Assembly (NCBI GenBank): GCA_031549725.1
Contig: JAVBPH010000001.1
Coordinates: 1 to 64,000 of the forward strand
Length of the DNA stretch: 64,000 bases
Source of the DNA: UBA937 sp031549725
GTDB taxonomy: Bacteria > Spirochaetota > Spirochaetia > Treponematales > Breznakiellaceae
Direction of reading: 5' to 3'
The position numbers were made by a program, and so were the translations under genes. Of the stretch, positions 44,537 through 54,026 are shown piece after piece (within the stretch, counting starts at the first letter, position 1; every line of letters begins with the position of its first letter). Below the pieces are notes generated by a model, which ran no database searches, was not told where the DNA came from, and saw nothing but the letters and a program-made list of their open reading frames with translations.

Positions 44537-45049
44537 ATGAAAAAAAGAGAAACCGCTGAAGAAGGTGCTTATCATGTTTTTGGTTATTGCATTGATGGGC
44601 AGAAATTTTTCAAAGATCCTGAGGTGAAACGTAAGATAAACGCTACTTTTCAGAAGGCTAAGATAAACCATTCTTTTATTATTCAGAATTTTGTGATTAT
44701 GGATGATCATTATCATTATTCGATCCAAACAGGAAAAGGAGAATCTATTTCGAAGATTATGCATTGGATCCTTACTGTTCTCGGTTTATATATTAACACC
44801 CGCTTTAAGAGACATGGTCCAATTTGCACCAGCCGCTTTAAATCAAAGCTGATAAAGACAATAAAACAGTTCTTCAATGTATTCAAATATATAAATTTAA
44901 ATCCAGTGAAAGCAAAATTGGTAGAAAAAGCAGAAGACTGGAAATATGGAGGTTTATGGCACTTCAAAAAGCAGGACATGACACTCATAAGCGGTAACCC
45001 TGATTGGGTTTATTGCTTATACGGGAAAAACTGGACTCACGAAGAATAA
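44537..45049 (+). CDS. REP-associated tyrosine transposase (RAYT)
   Basis: A Y1-type HUH nuclease of the IS200/IS605 superfamily. The metal-binding His pair is H58 and H60 in FVIMDDHYHYSIQ. The candidate catalytic Tyr is Y85 in LYINTRF, and the RAYT signature blocks SRFKSKLI and FKYINLNPVKAKLVEKAEDWKYG are present. The frame is intact at 170 residues and its GGAGG ribosome-binding site is strong. It is solitary and has no flanking IS ends, but REP-type motifs lie on both sides, as expected for a domesticated RAYT that acts on REP sequences rather than on its own ends. Confidence 0.88.
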   Translation: MKKRETAEEGAYHVFGYCIDGQKFFKDPEVKRKINATFQKAKINHSFIIQNFVIMDDHYHYSIQTGKGESISKIMHWILTVLGLYINTRFKRHGPICTSRFKSKLIKTIKQFFNVFKYINLNPVKAKLVEKAEDWKYGGLWHFKKQDMTLISGNPDWVYCLYGKNWTHEE

Positions 45050-45273
45050 AGGATAATTATTAAACGAATAATTTTACTCAAAAAACAACGAATTTACGGG
45101 AAAAATATATGTGAATGATAACAGTAATAAAAAGCACAAATCATAAATAAAATAATAAGAGGGGGTTGCTTGTTTACTAATAATTTTCTTTTTTAATGTT
45201 TATTAGAAATAGGGGGAAAATATTAAGATTTTTATGGAAATTTAGTTGTTTTGGTTGAAAATCTTCTTTTATT

Positions 45274-45334
45274 AAGAGGTCGGACCTTAAGAAGATTCTG
45301 GTTTTAGTTCTGAAATAAAGGTCGGGCTTTATAA
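45274..45334. repeat. REP-type elements downstream of the transposase
   Basis: AAGAGGTCGGACCTTAA (45274-45290) lies in a larger inverted repeat with arms AATCTTCT/AGAAGATT, then AAAGGTCGGGCTTTATAA (45317-45334). The remainder of the 414-bp gap is AT-rich with no other signal. Confidence 0.6.
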
Positions 45335-45450
45335 TTTTGATAAGATTAACGATATTCTAAAAAAAATAATATTTCTTTATTTTTTTATACTTTTATCCAT
45401 TATTTTCTTTGGAATTTTCAAATTTTTCTTGCTTTATGAACAATTTAGTG

Positions 45451-45460
45451 TTAACGTTAA
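45451..45460. promoter_or_regulatory. LacI-type operator TTAACGTTAA before the regulator gene
   Basis: A perfect 10-bp palindrome with the CG centre typical of LacI-family operators ends 3 nt before the ATG of the LacI gene, so it likely serves autoregulation. There is no Shine-Dalgarno before that ATG. Confidence 0.55.
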
Positions 45461-45463
45461 TCT

Positions 45464-46459
45464 ATGATCAAATTAAAGGATTTGGCAGAAACCACGGGCT
45501 TTTCTATTAATACGGTATCCCGGGCCCTAAGAGGAGATACTCGAATAAGTATTTCCACTAGGGATATCATTTCACAAAAAGCCCGGGAAATGGGTTATAT
45601 CCCTAATAGACTGGCCGGCAGTATGAGGTCGAACCGTTCTTACACTATTGGGGTTATTTCCGCAGATTCCTCCAATCCGTTCTTTGCTGAAGTTATTATG
45701 GGCATAGAGGAAGCTGCCCGAAGACTTGGCTACAATATTCTTCTTATAAATACAGAAGAGCAGAGTGGTAACGAAAGTGATGCTATTAAATTGCTTTTAG
45801 GCAGAAAGGTTGATGGGCTGCTTATTACCCCTGTATATGGCGGGCCGGACCAGACCTTGATGTATAAAGATTTAGGAATTCCCTTTCTTTTTGTTGGGCG
45901 GCATCTTCCCGGTCTATCGGATCATTCTATTCTTCATGGAGATCAGGAAGGTCAGCGTCAGGTTTTTGATTTTCTTCTGGACCAGGGACACCGGACTATC
46001 CTATATATTGCTGGCCCGGACTATATAAGTAACACCTTTGACCGGATTGAAGGGCTTAAAGAGGCTTATCGGGTACGAAATATTGATATCGATGATTCCT
46101 GTATTATGAAGAGTTCCGGACATATTGAAGACGGGTACGCCCTGGTTAACCAGGCATTTCATCGAGGGATAAATTTCACGGCGGTGGTTTGTTTTAATGA
46201 TCTTCTTGCTATGGGTGTCCTTAAATCCCTTTATGAAAACGACCGGAAGGTCCCTGAAGATGTGGAGGTTTTCGGATACGACAATCTCTATATGTCCCAA
46301 TTTATGCAGCCCAGACTTAGTACAGTGGATGTCCCAAAAAACATGCTCGGAAGGACAGCCCTGGAAGAATTGGTATTTCATATTGAAGATCCCGAAAAGG
46401 CCTACAAGACCATCAACCTTGGGTCCAGACTTATTTTCCGGGAAACCACCATCCTTTAG
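45464..46459 (+). CDS. LacI-family transcriptional regulator
   Basis: DNA-binding repressor of 331 residues. Its N-terminal helix-turn-helix and hinge read IKLKDLAETTGFSINTVSRALRGD...RLAGSMRSNRSYTIGVISADSSNPFF, followed by a Peripla_BP-like ligand domain (VDGLLITPVYGG, VFGYDNLYMSQFMQPRLSTVD). It is just upstream of a CUT1 sugar importer in the same direction, so it is the likely regulator of that operon. An operator-like palindrome abuts its start. Confidence 0.92.
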   Translation: MIKLKDLAETTGFSINTVSRALRGDTRISISTRDIISQKAREMGYIPNRLAGSMRSNRSYTIGVISADSSNPFFAEVIMGIEEAARRLGYNILLINTEEQSGNESDAIKLLLGRKVDGLLITPVYGGPDQTLMYKDLGIPFLFVGRHLPGLSDHSILHGDQEGQRQVFDFLLDQGHRTILYIAGPDYISNTFDRIEGLKEAYRVRNIDIDDSCIMKSSGHIEDGYALVNQAFHRGINFTAVVCFNDLLAMGVLKSLYENDRKVPEDVEVFGYDNLYMSQFMQPRLSTVDVPKNMLGRTALEELVFHIEDPEKAYKTINLGSRLIFRETTIL

Positions 46460-46526
46460 TGAATACACCGGCCTGGCCGGTTTATAAAGATCACCGGTTT
46501 TAGGCCGGTTCAGACAGGAGGAGAAA

Positions 46527-47819
46527 ATGAAAAAAGGGATTGTATTCAAATCCATCCTTGCAGTTATTTTTATGATGGTATTTGCCGTGGGTACCGTAAG
46601 TGCCGGCGGAAGCAAGGATAACAGTTCCAAGGCCAATGGCCCTGTGGAGGTAAGTTTTTGGTCCCTCTTTACCGGCGGTGACGGGGAATTCTTTGATGCA
46701 ATGGTAAAAGAATTCAACCGGACCCATCCTGATATTGTGATGAAGTCCGATACGGTAAAATTCGACAATTACTATACCAAACTTACCACAGCTTTGGCAG
46801 CAAAAAATGCCCCGGATGTGGTCGTGGTACACCAGAGCAACCTGCTTAATTATGTTCCCAAGGGATCTCTTTATCCCCTGGATGATATTCTCAAGCAGCT
46901 TAATGCACCTATGAGCGATTTTGTGCCCGCACCTCTCGAAGCCTGCCGTTTTGACGGGAAACTCTATGCGCTTCCCCTGGACGTCCATGCCTTGATCATG
47001 TATTACAATACGGATCTTTTTAAACAGGCCGGGGTCACCAAAGTACCCCAGACCTATGATGAAGTTATCAAGGCTGCCCAGGCCGTTCAGCAAAAGACCG
47101 GCGCCATGGGATTGGCCGTGGATAATACCACCGCTACTTACAAAGCTTACACGTTGACCCGGCTGTTTATGTCGATGCTTAAACAGGAGGGTGTGGACAT
47201 TCTCAGTGCTGATAATTCCAAGGCTAACTTTAACAATGCCGCCGGGGAAAAAGCCCTGAAAGCTCTGATTGACATGGTCCAGACCTATAAGGTAACCCCT
47301 TCAGGGTTGGATTATGATGGTGCGGTCACTGCCTTTAGGCTTGGAAAAGCCGGAATGCATTTTAATGGGGTCTGGGCTACGGGAATGTTCGAAGAACAGA
47401 ATGGCCTTGCTTTTGCAGCGGTTCCCCTTCCACCAATGATGGGGCAGCCTGCAGCTTGGTCGGGATCCCATACCTTGGCTGTACCGGTTCAGAAAACCAT
47501 GGATCCGAAAAAACTTGAAGCCGCGGTAACATTTATTCTTTGGATGACCGAACACGGCGAAATGTGGGCCAAGGCCGGGCATATTCCTATCAGGGTTTCC
47601 GTCACCCAGAAGCCTGAATTCCAGAATCTTCCTTACCGGAAGGGGTATGCCGATGCTGCGGCCTTTGCTATTGCCCCTCCCCGGACTCCCGCATGGGATG
47701 AAATATACAACAACCTTTCAGACAGTTTGGAATATGCGGTGAACCGGAACCAGAATGTGAAAACCGCCTTAGCTGACATGGAGAAAAAAGTAAACGATAT
47801 TATTGCAACATATAAATAA
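46527..47819 (+). CDS. Sugar ABC transporter substrate-binding protein (CUT1)
   Basis: Periplasmic sugar receptor of 430 residues (SBP_bac_1/8). The signal peptide ends FAVGTVSA with AGGSKD after it; there is no lipobox cysteine. The mature protein opens VEVSFWSLFTGGDGEFFDAM, and later shows KNAPDVVVVHQSN and LPLDVHALIMYYNTDLFKQAG, typical of maltose/glycerol-phosphate type binders. AGGAGG precedes the ATG. It is followed by a hairpin and a 390-bp gap before the two permease genes. Confidence 0.92.
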   Translation: MKKGIVFKSILAVIFMMVFAVGTVSAGGSKDNSSKANGPVEVSFWSLFTGGDGEFFDAMVKEFNRTHPDIVMKSDTVKFDNYYTKLTTALAAKNAPDVVVVHQSNLLNYVPKGSLYPLDDILKQLNAPMSDFVPAPLEACRFDGKLYALPLDVHALIMYYNTDLFKQAGVTKVPQTYDEVIKAAQAVQQKTGAMGLAVDNTTATYKAYTLTRLFMSMLKQEGVDILSADNSKANFNNAAGEKALKALIDMVQTYKVTPSGLDYDGAVTAFRLGKAGMHFNGVWATGMFEEQNGLAFAAVPLPPMMGQPAAWSGSHTLAVPVQKTMDPKKLEAAVTFILWMTEHGEMWAKAGHIPIRVSVTQKPEFQNLPYRKGYADAAAFAIAPPRTPAWDEIYNNLSDSLEYAVNRNQNVKTALADMEKKVNDIIATYK

Positions 47820-47826
47820 AACTGAA

Positions 47827-47855
47827 GGGATTATCCTTAATTTAGGGATAATCCC
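47827..47855 (+). terminator. Hairpin after the CUT1 binding-protein gene
   Basis: A perfect 10-bp stem (GGGATTATCC) with an 8-nt loop lies 7 nt after the stop codon. The T-run is weak. It probably protects the binding-protein mRNA from decay while allowing some read-through to the permeases. Confidence 0.65.
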
Positions 47856-48067
47856 TAAAGGTTGTTTTTAGATGTTAAAAACCAAAAAATCCTTGGGATA
47901 CGGGGATATTCCATATTCCAAGGAAACACCGGGATTACCGATGGATTTGATAGAATTCTAAAGCAATCAGAAGGACAACCTTCTTGTAATATTTTTAAAA
48001 ATACATGATGTTAGGCATAGGGAATACATGAGCTATGAAAGGATTAAGGAAGAACCTCTTTGGTTTT

Positions 48068-48175
48068 AGGTCGGTCCTGGAAAATATCCTGACATCCGGA
48101 TCAGACCTTAGGTTTCCTTGAAGTTAACCCGAAAAACCTGGTAGTTACCCGTACCTTGGTTCAACCAAGAGGTAC
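48068..48175. repeat. Dyads in the gap before the permease genes
   Basis: A REP-like pair AGGTC...GACCT surrounds CTGACATCCGGATCAG (48068-48108), and a longer hairpin GTACC-TTGGTT/AACCAA-GGTAC is at 48151-48175, ending 35 nt before the first permease start. Nothing else was recognised in this 390-bp gap. Confidence 0.5.
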
Positions 48176-48209
48176 AACCTGAATATTTTTTAATCCCGAG
48201 AGGTAAATA

Positions 48210-49082
48210 ATGGCAATTCCGGGAAACAAAGACACGCGGGATGGCATATTGTTTTCCCTCCCTTTCCTGGCAGTTTATACTGTACTGATGATTTTTCCCC
48301 TGGCCTTCGGGCTTTTTATCAGCTTTTTTAAATGGGATATTTTATCTACCCGGGAATTTATTGGTATTGATAATTATATCACCATGTTCAAAGATAAGGT
48401 ATTTTTTAGTTCCCTCTGGCATACCCTTCAATTTGTCCTTATCACCACCCCGGTTCTCCTGGTGGTGGGATTCTTTATGGCATTGTTGGTTACTTCCCGG
48501 TCTCCCCTGAAACATGCGGCGGAGAATATATTTTTTATTCCATATATATTATCGATGACCGTGGTCAGTACCCTTTGGGCATGGTTGATGCAGAAGGATT
48601 ACGGTCTTTTTAATCAGATCCTCAAATCCCTGGGGTTTCAGCCCGTGGGCTGGCTGACGGATCCCAATTTGACGATGTGGTCTGTGGCATTGGCTACTGT
48701 TTGGTGGACCGCAGGGTTTAATATGGTTCTTTTTTCTGCAGCAATAAAACAGATTTCCCAGGAAATATTTGAATCAGCCTGGATAGATGGGGCGAATTAC
48801 ATCCAGTCTCTTTTCAAAATTACCATACCCCTCGTGCGGCCTACCACCATTCTTTGCCTTATTCTCCAGGTAATAGCATCATTTAATGTGTTCGGCCAGG
48901 TTTATGTCATGACCGGCGGCGGCCCCTATGGAACGACCCGGGTACTGATCCAGTATGTATATGAAACAGGATTTAAGTATTACAAGATGGGATATTCCGC
49001 AGCCATGTCCTATGTGCTGTTTTTAATCATTTTGATCGTATCAGTGATCCAGTATGTTGCCCTGGGGAGGAAGGAATCATGA
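48210..49082 (+). CDS. Sugar ABC transporter permease (MalF-like)
   Basis: First inner-membrane permease of the CUT1 importer, 290 residues with six transmembrane helices. The EAA loop that docks the ATPase is ESAWIDGANYIQSLFKITIPLVRP, matching the MalF/UgpA type. GAGAGG precedes the ATG. Its end overlaps the start of the second permease by 4 nt. No ATPase gene is in this operon, so a shared MsmX/MalK-type ATPase elsewhere is implied. Confidence 0.92.
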   Translation: MAIPGNKDTRDGILFSLPFLAVYTVLMIFPLAFGLFISFFKWDILSTREFIGIDNYITMFKDKVFFSSLWHTLQFVLITTPVLLVVGFFMALLVTSRSPLKHAAENIFFIPYILSMTVVSTLWAWLMQKDYGLFNQILKSLGFQPVGWLTDPNLTMWSVALATVWWTAGFNMVLFSAAIKQISQEIFESAWIDGANYIQSLFKITIPLVRPTTILCLILQVIASFNVFGQVYVMTGGGPYGTTRVLIQYVYETGFKYYKMGYSAAMSYVLFLIILIVSVIQYVALGRKES

Positions 49083-49888
49083 AATCGATTCTGAAACGTC
49101 TCGCCGAGGCCATCCTGATATGTATTTGGGTGTTTCCCCTGATTTGGCTTGTTATAACCTCCCTTAAACTCGAACAGGATGTACTGACCGATGTGTTTTC
49201 ATTCCTCCCTTCGAGACCGACCTTGGCGAATTACGTTAAAGCTTTTGATTCCACCGCGATTTTGTATTGGCTAAGGAATTCGGTAATTGTATCCGTGGTG
49301 ACCATGGTTTTCACCCTTATAGTTGATGCACCCATAGCCTATGCCTTTGCGAAGATAAGGTTCCCCGGAAAAAACATCCTTTTTTGGTTTGTCATGGCCG
49401 GTATGATGATTCCTTTTCAGGTTCTAATTATCCCCCTTTACCTTCAATTTAATGCTTATGGAATCATCAATACCCTTACTGCGGCCATCCTGCCCAGACT
49501 AGCCTTGCCTATTGGTATTTTTATTCTTAAACAGTTCTATGAAGGGATTCCCGGAGTTTTGGAAGAAGCAGCCTTTATCGACGGGGCCAGCCGTTTTCGG
49601 GTATTCTTCAAGATCATCCTGCCATTGGGTAAAGCGGCCATGGCCACGGTGATAATTCTTTCCTTTATAAATGCCTGGAATGACTTCCTCTGGCCCCTGA
49701 TCGTGATCAACGATACGGTAAAATATACCATCACCGTGGGGATTGCAAATTTCCAGGGTACCCATGGAACCCAATATGCCCTGATTATGTCCGGGGCGGT
49801 GATTGCTTCCATCCCGCAGTTTATTTTCTATGTATTCTTCAGAAAGAAAATCATCGCCGGCATCGCTGCGACCGGTATCAAGGGATAA
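49079..49888 (+). CDS. Sugar ABC transporter permease (MalG-like)
   Basis: Second permease of the CUT1 importer, 269 residues. The EAA loop EEAAFIDGASRFRVFFKIILPLGK is clear, and the C-terminal end RKKIIAGIAATGIKG is typical of MalG-like proteins. It starts inside the upstream permease gene (4-nt overlap) and its stop is 1 nt before the next gene. Confidence 0.92.
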   Translation: MKSILKRLAEAILICIWVFPLIWLVITSLKLEQDVLTDVFSFLPSRPTLANYVKAFDSTAILYWLRNSVIVSVVTMVFTLIVDAPIAYAFAKIRFPGKNILFWFVMAGMMIPFQVLIIPLYLQFNAYGIINTLTAAILPRLALPIGIFILKQFYEGIPGVLEEAAFIDGASRFRVFFKIILPLGKAAMATVIILSFINAWNDFLWPLIVINDTVKYTITVGIANFQGTHGTQYALIMSGAVIASIPQFIFYVFFRKKIIAGIAATGIKG

Positions 49889-49889
49889 C

Positions 49890-51977
49890 ATGAAACTGAA
49901 AATCAATGAAGCTGGAAATGAAATAACAGTTATTGTGAAGGATGAATTATCCTTTATTGTCCGGTATGCATTCTTTAATGCAGCCCAGACCTTGAATCCT
50001 GGCTCCCTAGAAATATCCGGCTCTTCGGTAAAGGCTGTATTTACAGAAAATGGTACGGAGATTGCCTGGATAGAGGATTCATTCAACGATTTTTCAGGTC
50101 TGGTCCGGATCAGCCGGAAATGGACGCTATTGCAGTCCGGAATAAGAGAATTTGGCTTCGACATATCATCGGATTTTTCCCCGGAGGCAGAAATCCTGAT
50201 TCCTGCGGTGATGTACCGGGGAAATGTTACCGGAAAAGGGGCTTTTCCCCGGGGCGGAGAAATCAGATCGTTTATGGAAAACCGGACCCCGCTGCCTTCG
50301 TGTGTTCAGATATTTGATTCCGGACATTCCCTGATATGCTGTGTCGCCCCTGCCCGGGAAGAGCCGTTTATATCCAGTGTTTCCGCAGGATTCAACCAAG
50401 GCCAGGGGTACATGGCGATTCGGATTCCAGGGAGAGAATGGCCATCGGTATATTCCGGCAAAAACAGCCTTATTGCCCAGGATAACCTGGATAAAGGAAT
50501 AATTATAAATAAAGAGGATATCCCCTTTATTTTAGAGCAGGATTGTTTTATTTCCATCGACCAGTGCCGGGGAAATCCCTATGGGATCTACCGGACTTTT
50601 GTTGAAAGGCTTGACCAGGCCGGGCTTAAATCTTCAGAACAGGCATATGAAATAGGTTGGAACCGTTACCGGGACTTAAAACTTTTTCATCTGCTTTCTT
50701 TGATTGAGCCAGGCCCATCCCTGGGAACGGCCTACCTGGTCATGGGCAGGAACAACGGCGAACTCCAGGGAATTTATGATTATACCGCTGCATCTTTTCT
50801 GGTAAAAAGCCTGGAAGGAGCACTCATTCTTGCCCGGTTTGCTTCCCAGGGGACAGGCTTGAATGATTTTCCAGCCCAGACCTATCCTCATGATGCCTGG
50901 CATTTTGATCAGACGCTGGATTTCCCGGAATTGGCAGAACAGATAGGCCGGTTCTTTCTGAGCGGCGAACAGGCTCCTGGAAAATACCAGGATTGCTATG
51001 ATATAAAACGAGGCATCTGGGGAGGATACCTGGGAATTTCAGAAAATGATGATTTCCGGTATTTAATCAATGCCAGATGCAACGGCGAAGTCATGAAATC
51101 CTACATCCTTCTTTATGAAGAATTACGAGGTATGGGCAGGTCGGTGCCGGAATTTATCGAACTTCCTAAACGGGTGGCGCAATTTTACCTGGACCATCAG
51201 ATGAAAGGGCAAAATGCCGGTTCCTTTGGCCGCTGGTGGTCCCTGGAAGGGGAGCCGGTGAACAGTCTGGGGACTAATGGGGCGTATATAATGTCGTTCC
51301 TGATGACCCTGGAACCTTATTGGGAAGATAAGGCCGGGCTGAATGCTGCCCTGGCCTTAGGGGCCGGGTACTATAAAGGCTTGGTTGACCGGGGGGATTT
51401 TTTCGGAGATACCCTGGATGCGGATTCCTATGACAAGGAAGCGGGTATATCCCTGATGATCATGTTCCTGGATCTGTATGAACGTGATAAAAACCGGGAA
51501 TGGTTAAATTACGCCCGGAAAGCTGCCGATTTTGTTCTTACCTGGGTGTGGCAGTATGATATCCATTTTTCCCCGGGATCAGGTCTGGGCTCCAGGAACT
51601 TCAGAACCACCGGCATGAGTTCGGTTTCCGTAGCCCACCATCATCTTGATTTTTACGGGATGACCATGGCATACGATTTTTTCCGGCTTTGGAAATATAC
51701 CGGGGATGGGTTTTACCGGGATCAGGGACTTCGGATGGCCCGGGCCTGCCGCCAGCTTATTGCCACCGGGAATGATCTTTTAGGCCGGAAAAAAGAAGAT
51801 CTGGGATGGCAGCCTGAACAGCTCAACCATACCGCCTGGGATTACTTTGACAGGCTTGAGTGTATGAACGGGCATTTCGATATAGATATTGCCTGGGTGA
51901 CGGTCCTCGGTTTGGGGGCTTATCAAAGGATAGAAAGGCAATTTCCGGAACTGCTGATTTCAAAGAAAAATCCCTGA
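49890..51977 (+). CDS. Toroid-like protein of unknown function, probable glycoside-active enzyme
   Basis: I do not recognise this 695-residue protein with certainty. The start at 49890 is favoured because AAGGGA lies 4 nt upstream. The first 250 residues are beta-rich, and the remainder (about 300-690) has repeated helices with aromatic and acidic patches (WHFDQTLDFPELAEQIGRFFL, SFGRWWSLEGEPVNSLGTNGAYIMS, FFGDTLDADSYDKEAGISLM), a pattern like the six-hairpin alpha/alpha toroid of glycosidases. There is no signal peptide, so it should be cytoplasmic. It follows the sugar permeases 1 nt after the stop codon, supporting a role in breaking down the imported sugar. Confidence 0.6.
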   Translation: MKLKINEAGNEITVIVKDELSFIVRYAFFNAAQTLNPGSLEISGSSVKAVFTENGTEIAWIEDSFNDFSGLVRISRKWTLLQSGIREFGFDISSDFSPEAEILIPAVMYRGNVTGKGAFPRGGEIRSFMENRTPLPSCVQIFDSGHSLICCVAPAREEPFISSVSAGFNQGQGYMAIRIPGREWPSVYSGKNSLIAQDNLDKGIIINKEDIPFILEQDCFISIDQCRGNPYGIYRTFVERLDQAGLKSSEQAYEIGWNRYRDLKLFHLLSLIEPGPSLGTAYLVMGRNNGELQGIYDYTAASFLVKSLEGALILARFASQGTGLNDFPAQTYPHDAWHFDQTLDFPELAEQIGRFFLSGEQAPGKYQDCYDIKRGIWGGYLGISENDDFRYLINARCNGEVMKSYILLYEELRGMGRSVPEFIELPKRVAQFYLDHQMKGQNAGSFGRWWSLEGEPVNSLGTNGAYIMSFLMTLEPYWEDKAGLNAALALGAGYYKGLVDRGDFFGDTLDADSYDKEAGISLMIMFLDLYERDKNREWLNYARKAADFVLTWVWQYDIHFSPGSGLGSRNFRTTGMSSVSVAHHHLDFYGMTMAYDFFRLWKYTGDGFYRDQGLRMARACRQLIATGNDLLGRKKEDLGWQPEQLNHTAWDYFDRLECMNGHFDIDIAWVTVLGLGAYQRIERQFPELLISKKNP

Positions 51978-52033
51978 AGGTTTTTCCCTGCTCCTGAGTC
52001 TGGGTTTTTTATCATTATGATCAAGGGGTATAT

Positions 52034-52777
52034 ATGAATAAGTCCCGGTTTAGTATCCTAACCTTTAATTTGTGGAATACCGAGCAGTGGGAGGTCCGGG
52101 CGAAGACGGTCCGGAGTTTTCTTGAAACATTTGAACCGGATATATGCTGCTTCCAGGAGCTGCGGCCTCCGACGGTGGCATTCCTGGATGGAGTTTTAAA
52201 AAACCATATCCGGATCCAGGATTCTTTCCCGGGCTGGACCGGGGAGGGAAATATGTATTTCAGGAAGGACCTGTTCACCGAAATTGAACACGGTTGTGTG
52301 GATCTTTCCATGCCTGAAAAGGACCGCCGGCTCTTTTGGGTCAGGTTGCGCCTGCAGAATGATGATAAAACCCTTCTGGTTTCAACGGTTCACCTGACCC
52401 ATCAGGGAAATGAAGATGAAATGGCCACTGGTATTTCCTACAGGCACAAGGAAACTCTTTTGGCTTCCTCCGCACTGGATAATCTTATCAGGAAAGGGGA
52501 GGCCGCCCTGGTTGCCGGAGATTTTAATGATCCTTTCCATCCGGTGAGGCTCTTTTCCCAAATAGGATTTTCTGAAGTTTTTAACAGCCTGGGGTTACTG
52601 CAGCCTGTCACCTTTCCCAGCCAACCGGTCACCGGTGAGATCATCATGAACGAAGCCATCGACAAGATCATGGCCCGGGGCCCGCTGCGGCCTCTGCTGG
52701 CATCGGTACCCCAGTACTATGCCCATGGAACTTCAGCCTCGGATCATTGGCCGGTGATAGCAGTATATGAATATTGA
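52034..52777 (+). CDS. Endonuclease/exonuclease/phosphatase-fold hydrolase
   Basis: An EEP-superfamily metal-dependent hydrolase of 247 residues. N12 (TFNLWN), E42 (FQEL), H120 (STVHLT), the AGDFNDP block at 161-167 and D237-H238 in SDHWPVI match the catalytic set. AAGGGG precedes the ATG. There is no signal peptide. The protein could act on a phospho-sugar or a phospholipid head group, as it is the last gene of the sugar-import operon; its substrate is unknown. Confidence 0.85.
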   Translation: MNKSRFSILTFNLWNTEQWEVRAKTVRSFLETFEPDICCFQELRPPTVAFLDGVLKNHIRIQDSFPGWTGEGNMYFRKDLFTEIEHGCVDLSMPEKDRRLFWVRLRLQNDDKTLLVSTVHLTHQGNEDEMATGISYRHKETLLASSALDNLIRKGEAALVAGDFNDPFHPVRLFSQIGFSEVFNSLGLLQPVTFPSQPVTGEIIMNEAIDKIMARGPLRPLLASVPQYYAHGTSASDHWPVIAVYEY

Positions 52778-52807
52778 ATCTGCCGTCATCTATAAACTAT
52801 CCTGTTG

Positions 52808-52894
52808 TTTATTCGCAGGCGGGTTTAATATTCCGCTCTTTAGGGCAATTCTTTGAAGCAACAAAGAAATTGCTCTGCGGGGTATTTAACCCGC
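52808..52894. repeat. Large inverted repeat next to the EEP gene
   Basis: GCGGGTTTAATA arms with an inner GGCAATTCTTTG/CAAAGAAATTGC stem form a hairpin of about 76 nt. The outer 22 bp (52808-52829) reappear in inverted orientation at 54728-54749 with two differences. No gene was recognised in the rest of the 399-bp gap, which also holds a TTTTCAAAAT/ATTTTGAAAA palindrome at 53001-53027. Confidence 0.7.
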
Positions 52895-53176
52895 ATAAAA
52901 TCCTTACCTAACAGAACCAACATACCCTGCTGCTTGCGGCGTGGTTGTTGATAAAAAAGAAGCTCTTAAAACTTTATGAAATCTGATAAAAAGAAAAAGT
53001 TTTTTTCAAAATATCAGATTTTGAAAAGGGCTCGAAAATTATAGTATTCTTACCAGGTAACAGGAATGGGTTGCCGGGATGGATATACAGGCTGTATCCG
53101 TATCGTTCATCTGGATATATAATAATCATTCCGCAATAGAAATATTGATGAAAAACTGGTTTTTTGAGGTTTTGAT

Positions 53177-54004
53177 ATGAAAAAATTCATCTTCCCTATC
53201 TTACTGTTTGTCTTTTTTGAGGCCGTAGCCATCATCCTCTGGCTGGTTTTGGATAACAGCTTCTATCTTTTCAACTTTTCCTATATAGGGATCGCCGTAT
53301 CCCTTGGTATGGCTTTGTATACTGTGGGATTTAAGTACGCCCGGGTGGCGGTACAACTGGCGGTGGGTCTTTATATGCTGGTATATCTCGGTCTTATTAA
53401 TCGGGAAAATATGCAGATTGAGGGCTTCTGGTACTACCTCTTTTTGGGAGTCTTCGAAGCGGCGGTAATTCATTATGCGGTGGCAAAAATTGTGGGTCCC
53501 CTGGTATTTGGCCGGGGATGGTGCGGTTATGCCTGCTGGACCGCCATGGTACTGGATTTTTTGCCATTTAAGACAGCCAAAAAACCACGAAAGGAAAAGC
53601 TAGGCTGGCTGCGCCCGGTACTGTTTGTTTTATCCCTGGTTTATGTGGTGATTTTGTTCCGGTTTTTTCACCGGGACCTGGAATCCATCATGTTCATAAG
53701 TTTTATTATAGGCAACATCCTGTACTATGGGATAGGAATTACCCTGGCGTATGTATTCAGGGATAACCGGGCATTCTGTAAATACCTGTGTCCCATCACG
53801 GTATTTCTTAAACCCGCCAGTTATTTTTCCCTCGTGCGGATCAGGGTTAAACCAGATATCTGCATTTCCTGCGGGAAATGCAGAAAAGTCTGTCCCATGG
53901 ATGTGGATATGCTGAACAATTCCCGGAAACGGAAAAATGGTACCGAGTGTATCCTCTGTCTGGAATGTATCAAGGTCTGTCCCAAGAAAGCGCTGACCCT
54001 GTAA
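53177..54004 (+). CDS. Membrane ferredoxin-type 4Fe-4S protein (NapH/CcoG-like)
   Basis: A 275-residue membrane iron-sulfur protein. Four or five transmembrane helices lie in the first 210 residues, with the conserved GRGWCGYACWTA pair of cysteines and CKYLCPITVF, typical of NapH/CcoG-like proteins. The C-terminus has two 4Fe-4S motifs: CISCGKCRKVCPMD and CILCLECIKVCPKKA. It probably moves electrons at the membrane; its partner is not known. Convergent with the next gene, 22 nt away. Confidence 0.85.
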   Translation: MKKFIFPILLFVFFEAVAIILWLVLDNSFYLFNFSYIGIAVSLGMALYTVGFKYARVAVQLAVGLYMLVYLGLINRENMQIEGFWYYLFLGVFEAAVIHYAVAKIVGPLVFGRGWCGYACWTAMVLDFLPFKTAKKPRKEKLGWLRPVLFVLSLVYVVILFRFFHRDLESIMFISFIIGNILYYGIGITLAYVFRDNRAFCKYLCPITVFLKPASYFSLVRIRVKPDICISCGKCRKVCPMDVDMLNNSRKRKNGTECILCLECIKVCPKKALTL

Positions 54005-54026
54005 GGCAGTTCCCCGGTTGGGGATT

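Noticed and set aside
46001..46768. A 255-codon minus-strand frame opposite the LacI regulator and sugar-binding protein
   Set aside because: It lies antisense to two well-supported genes and matches no family.
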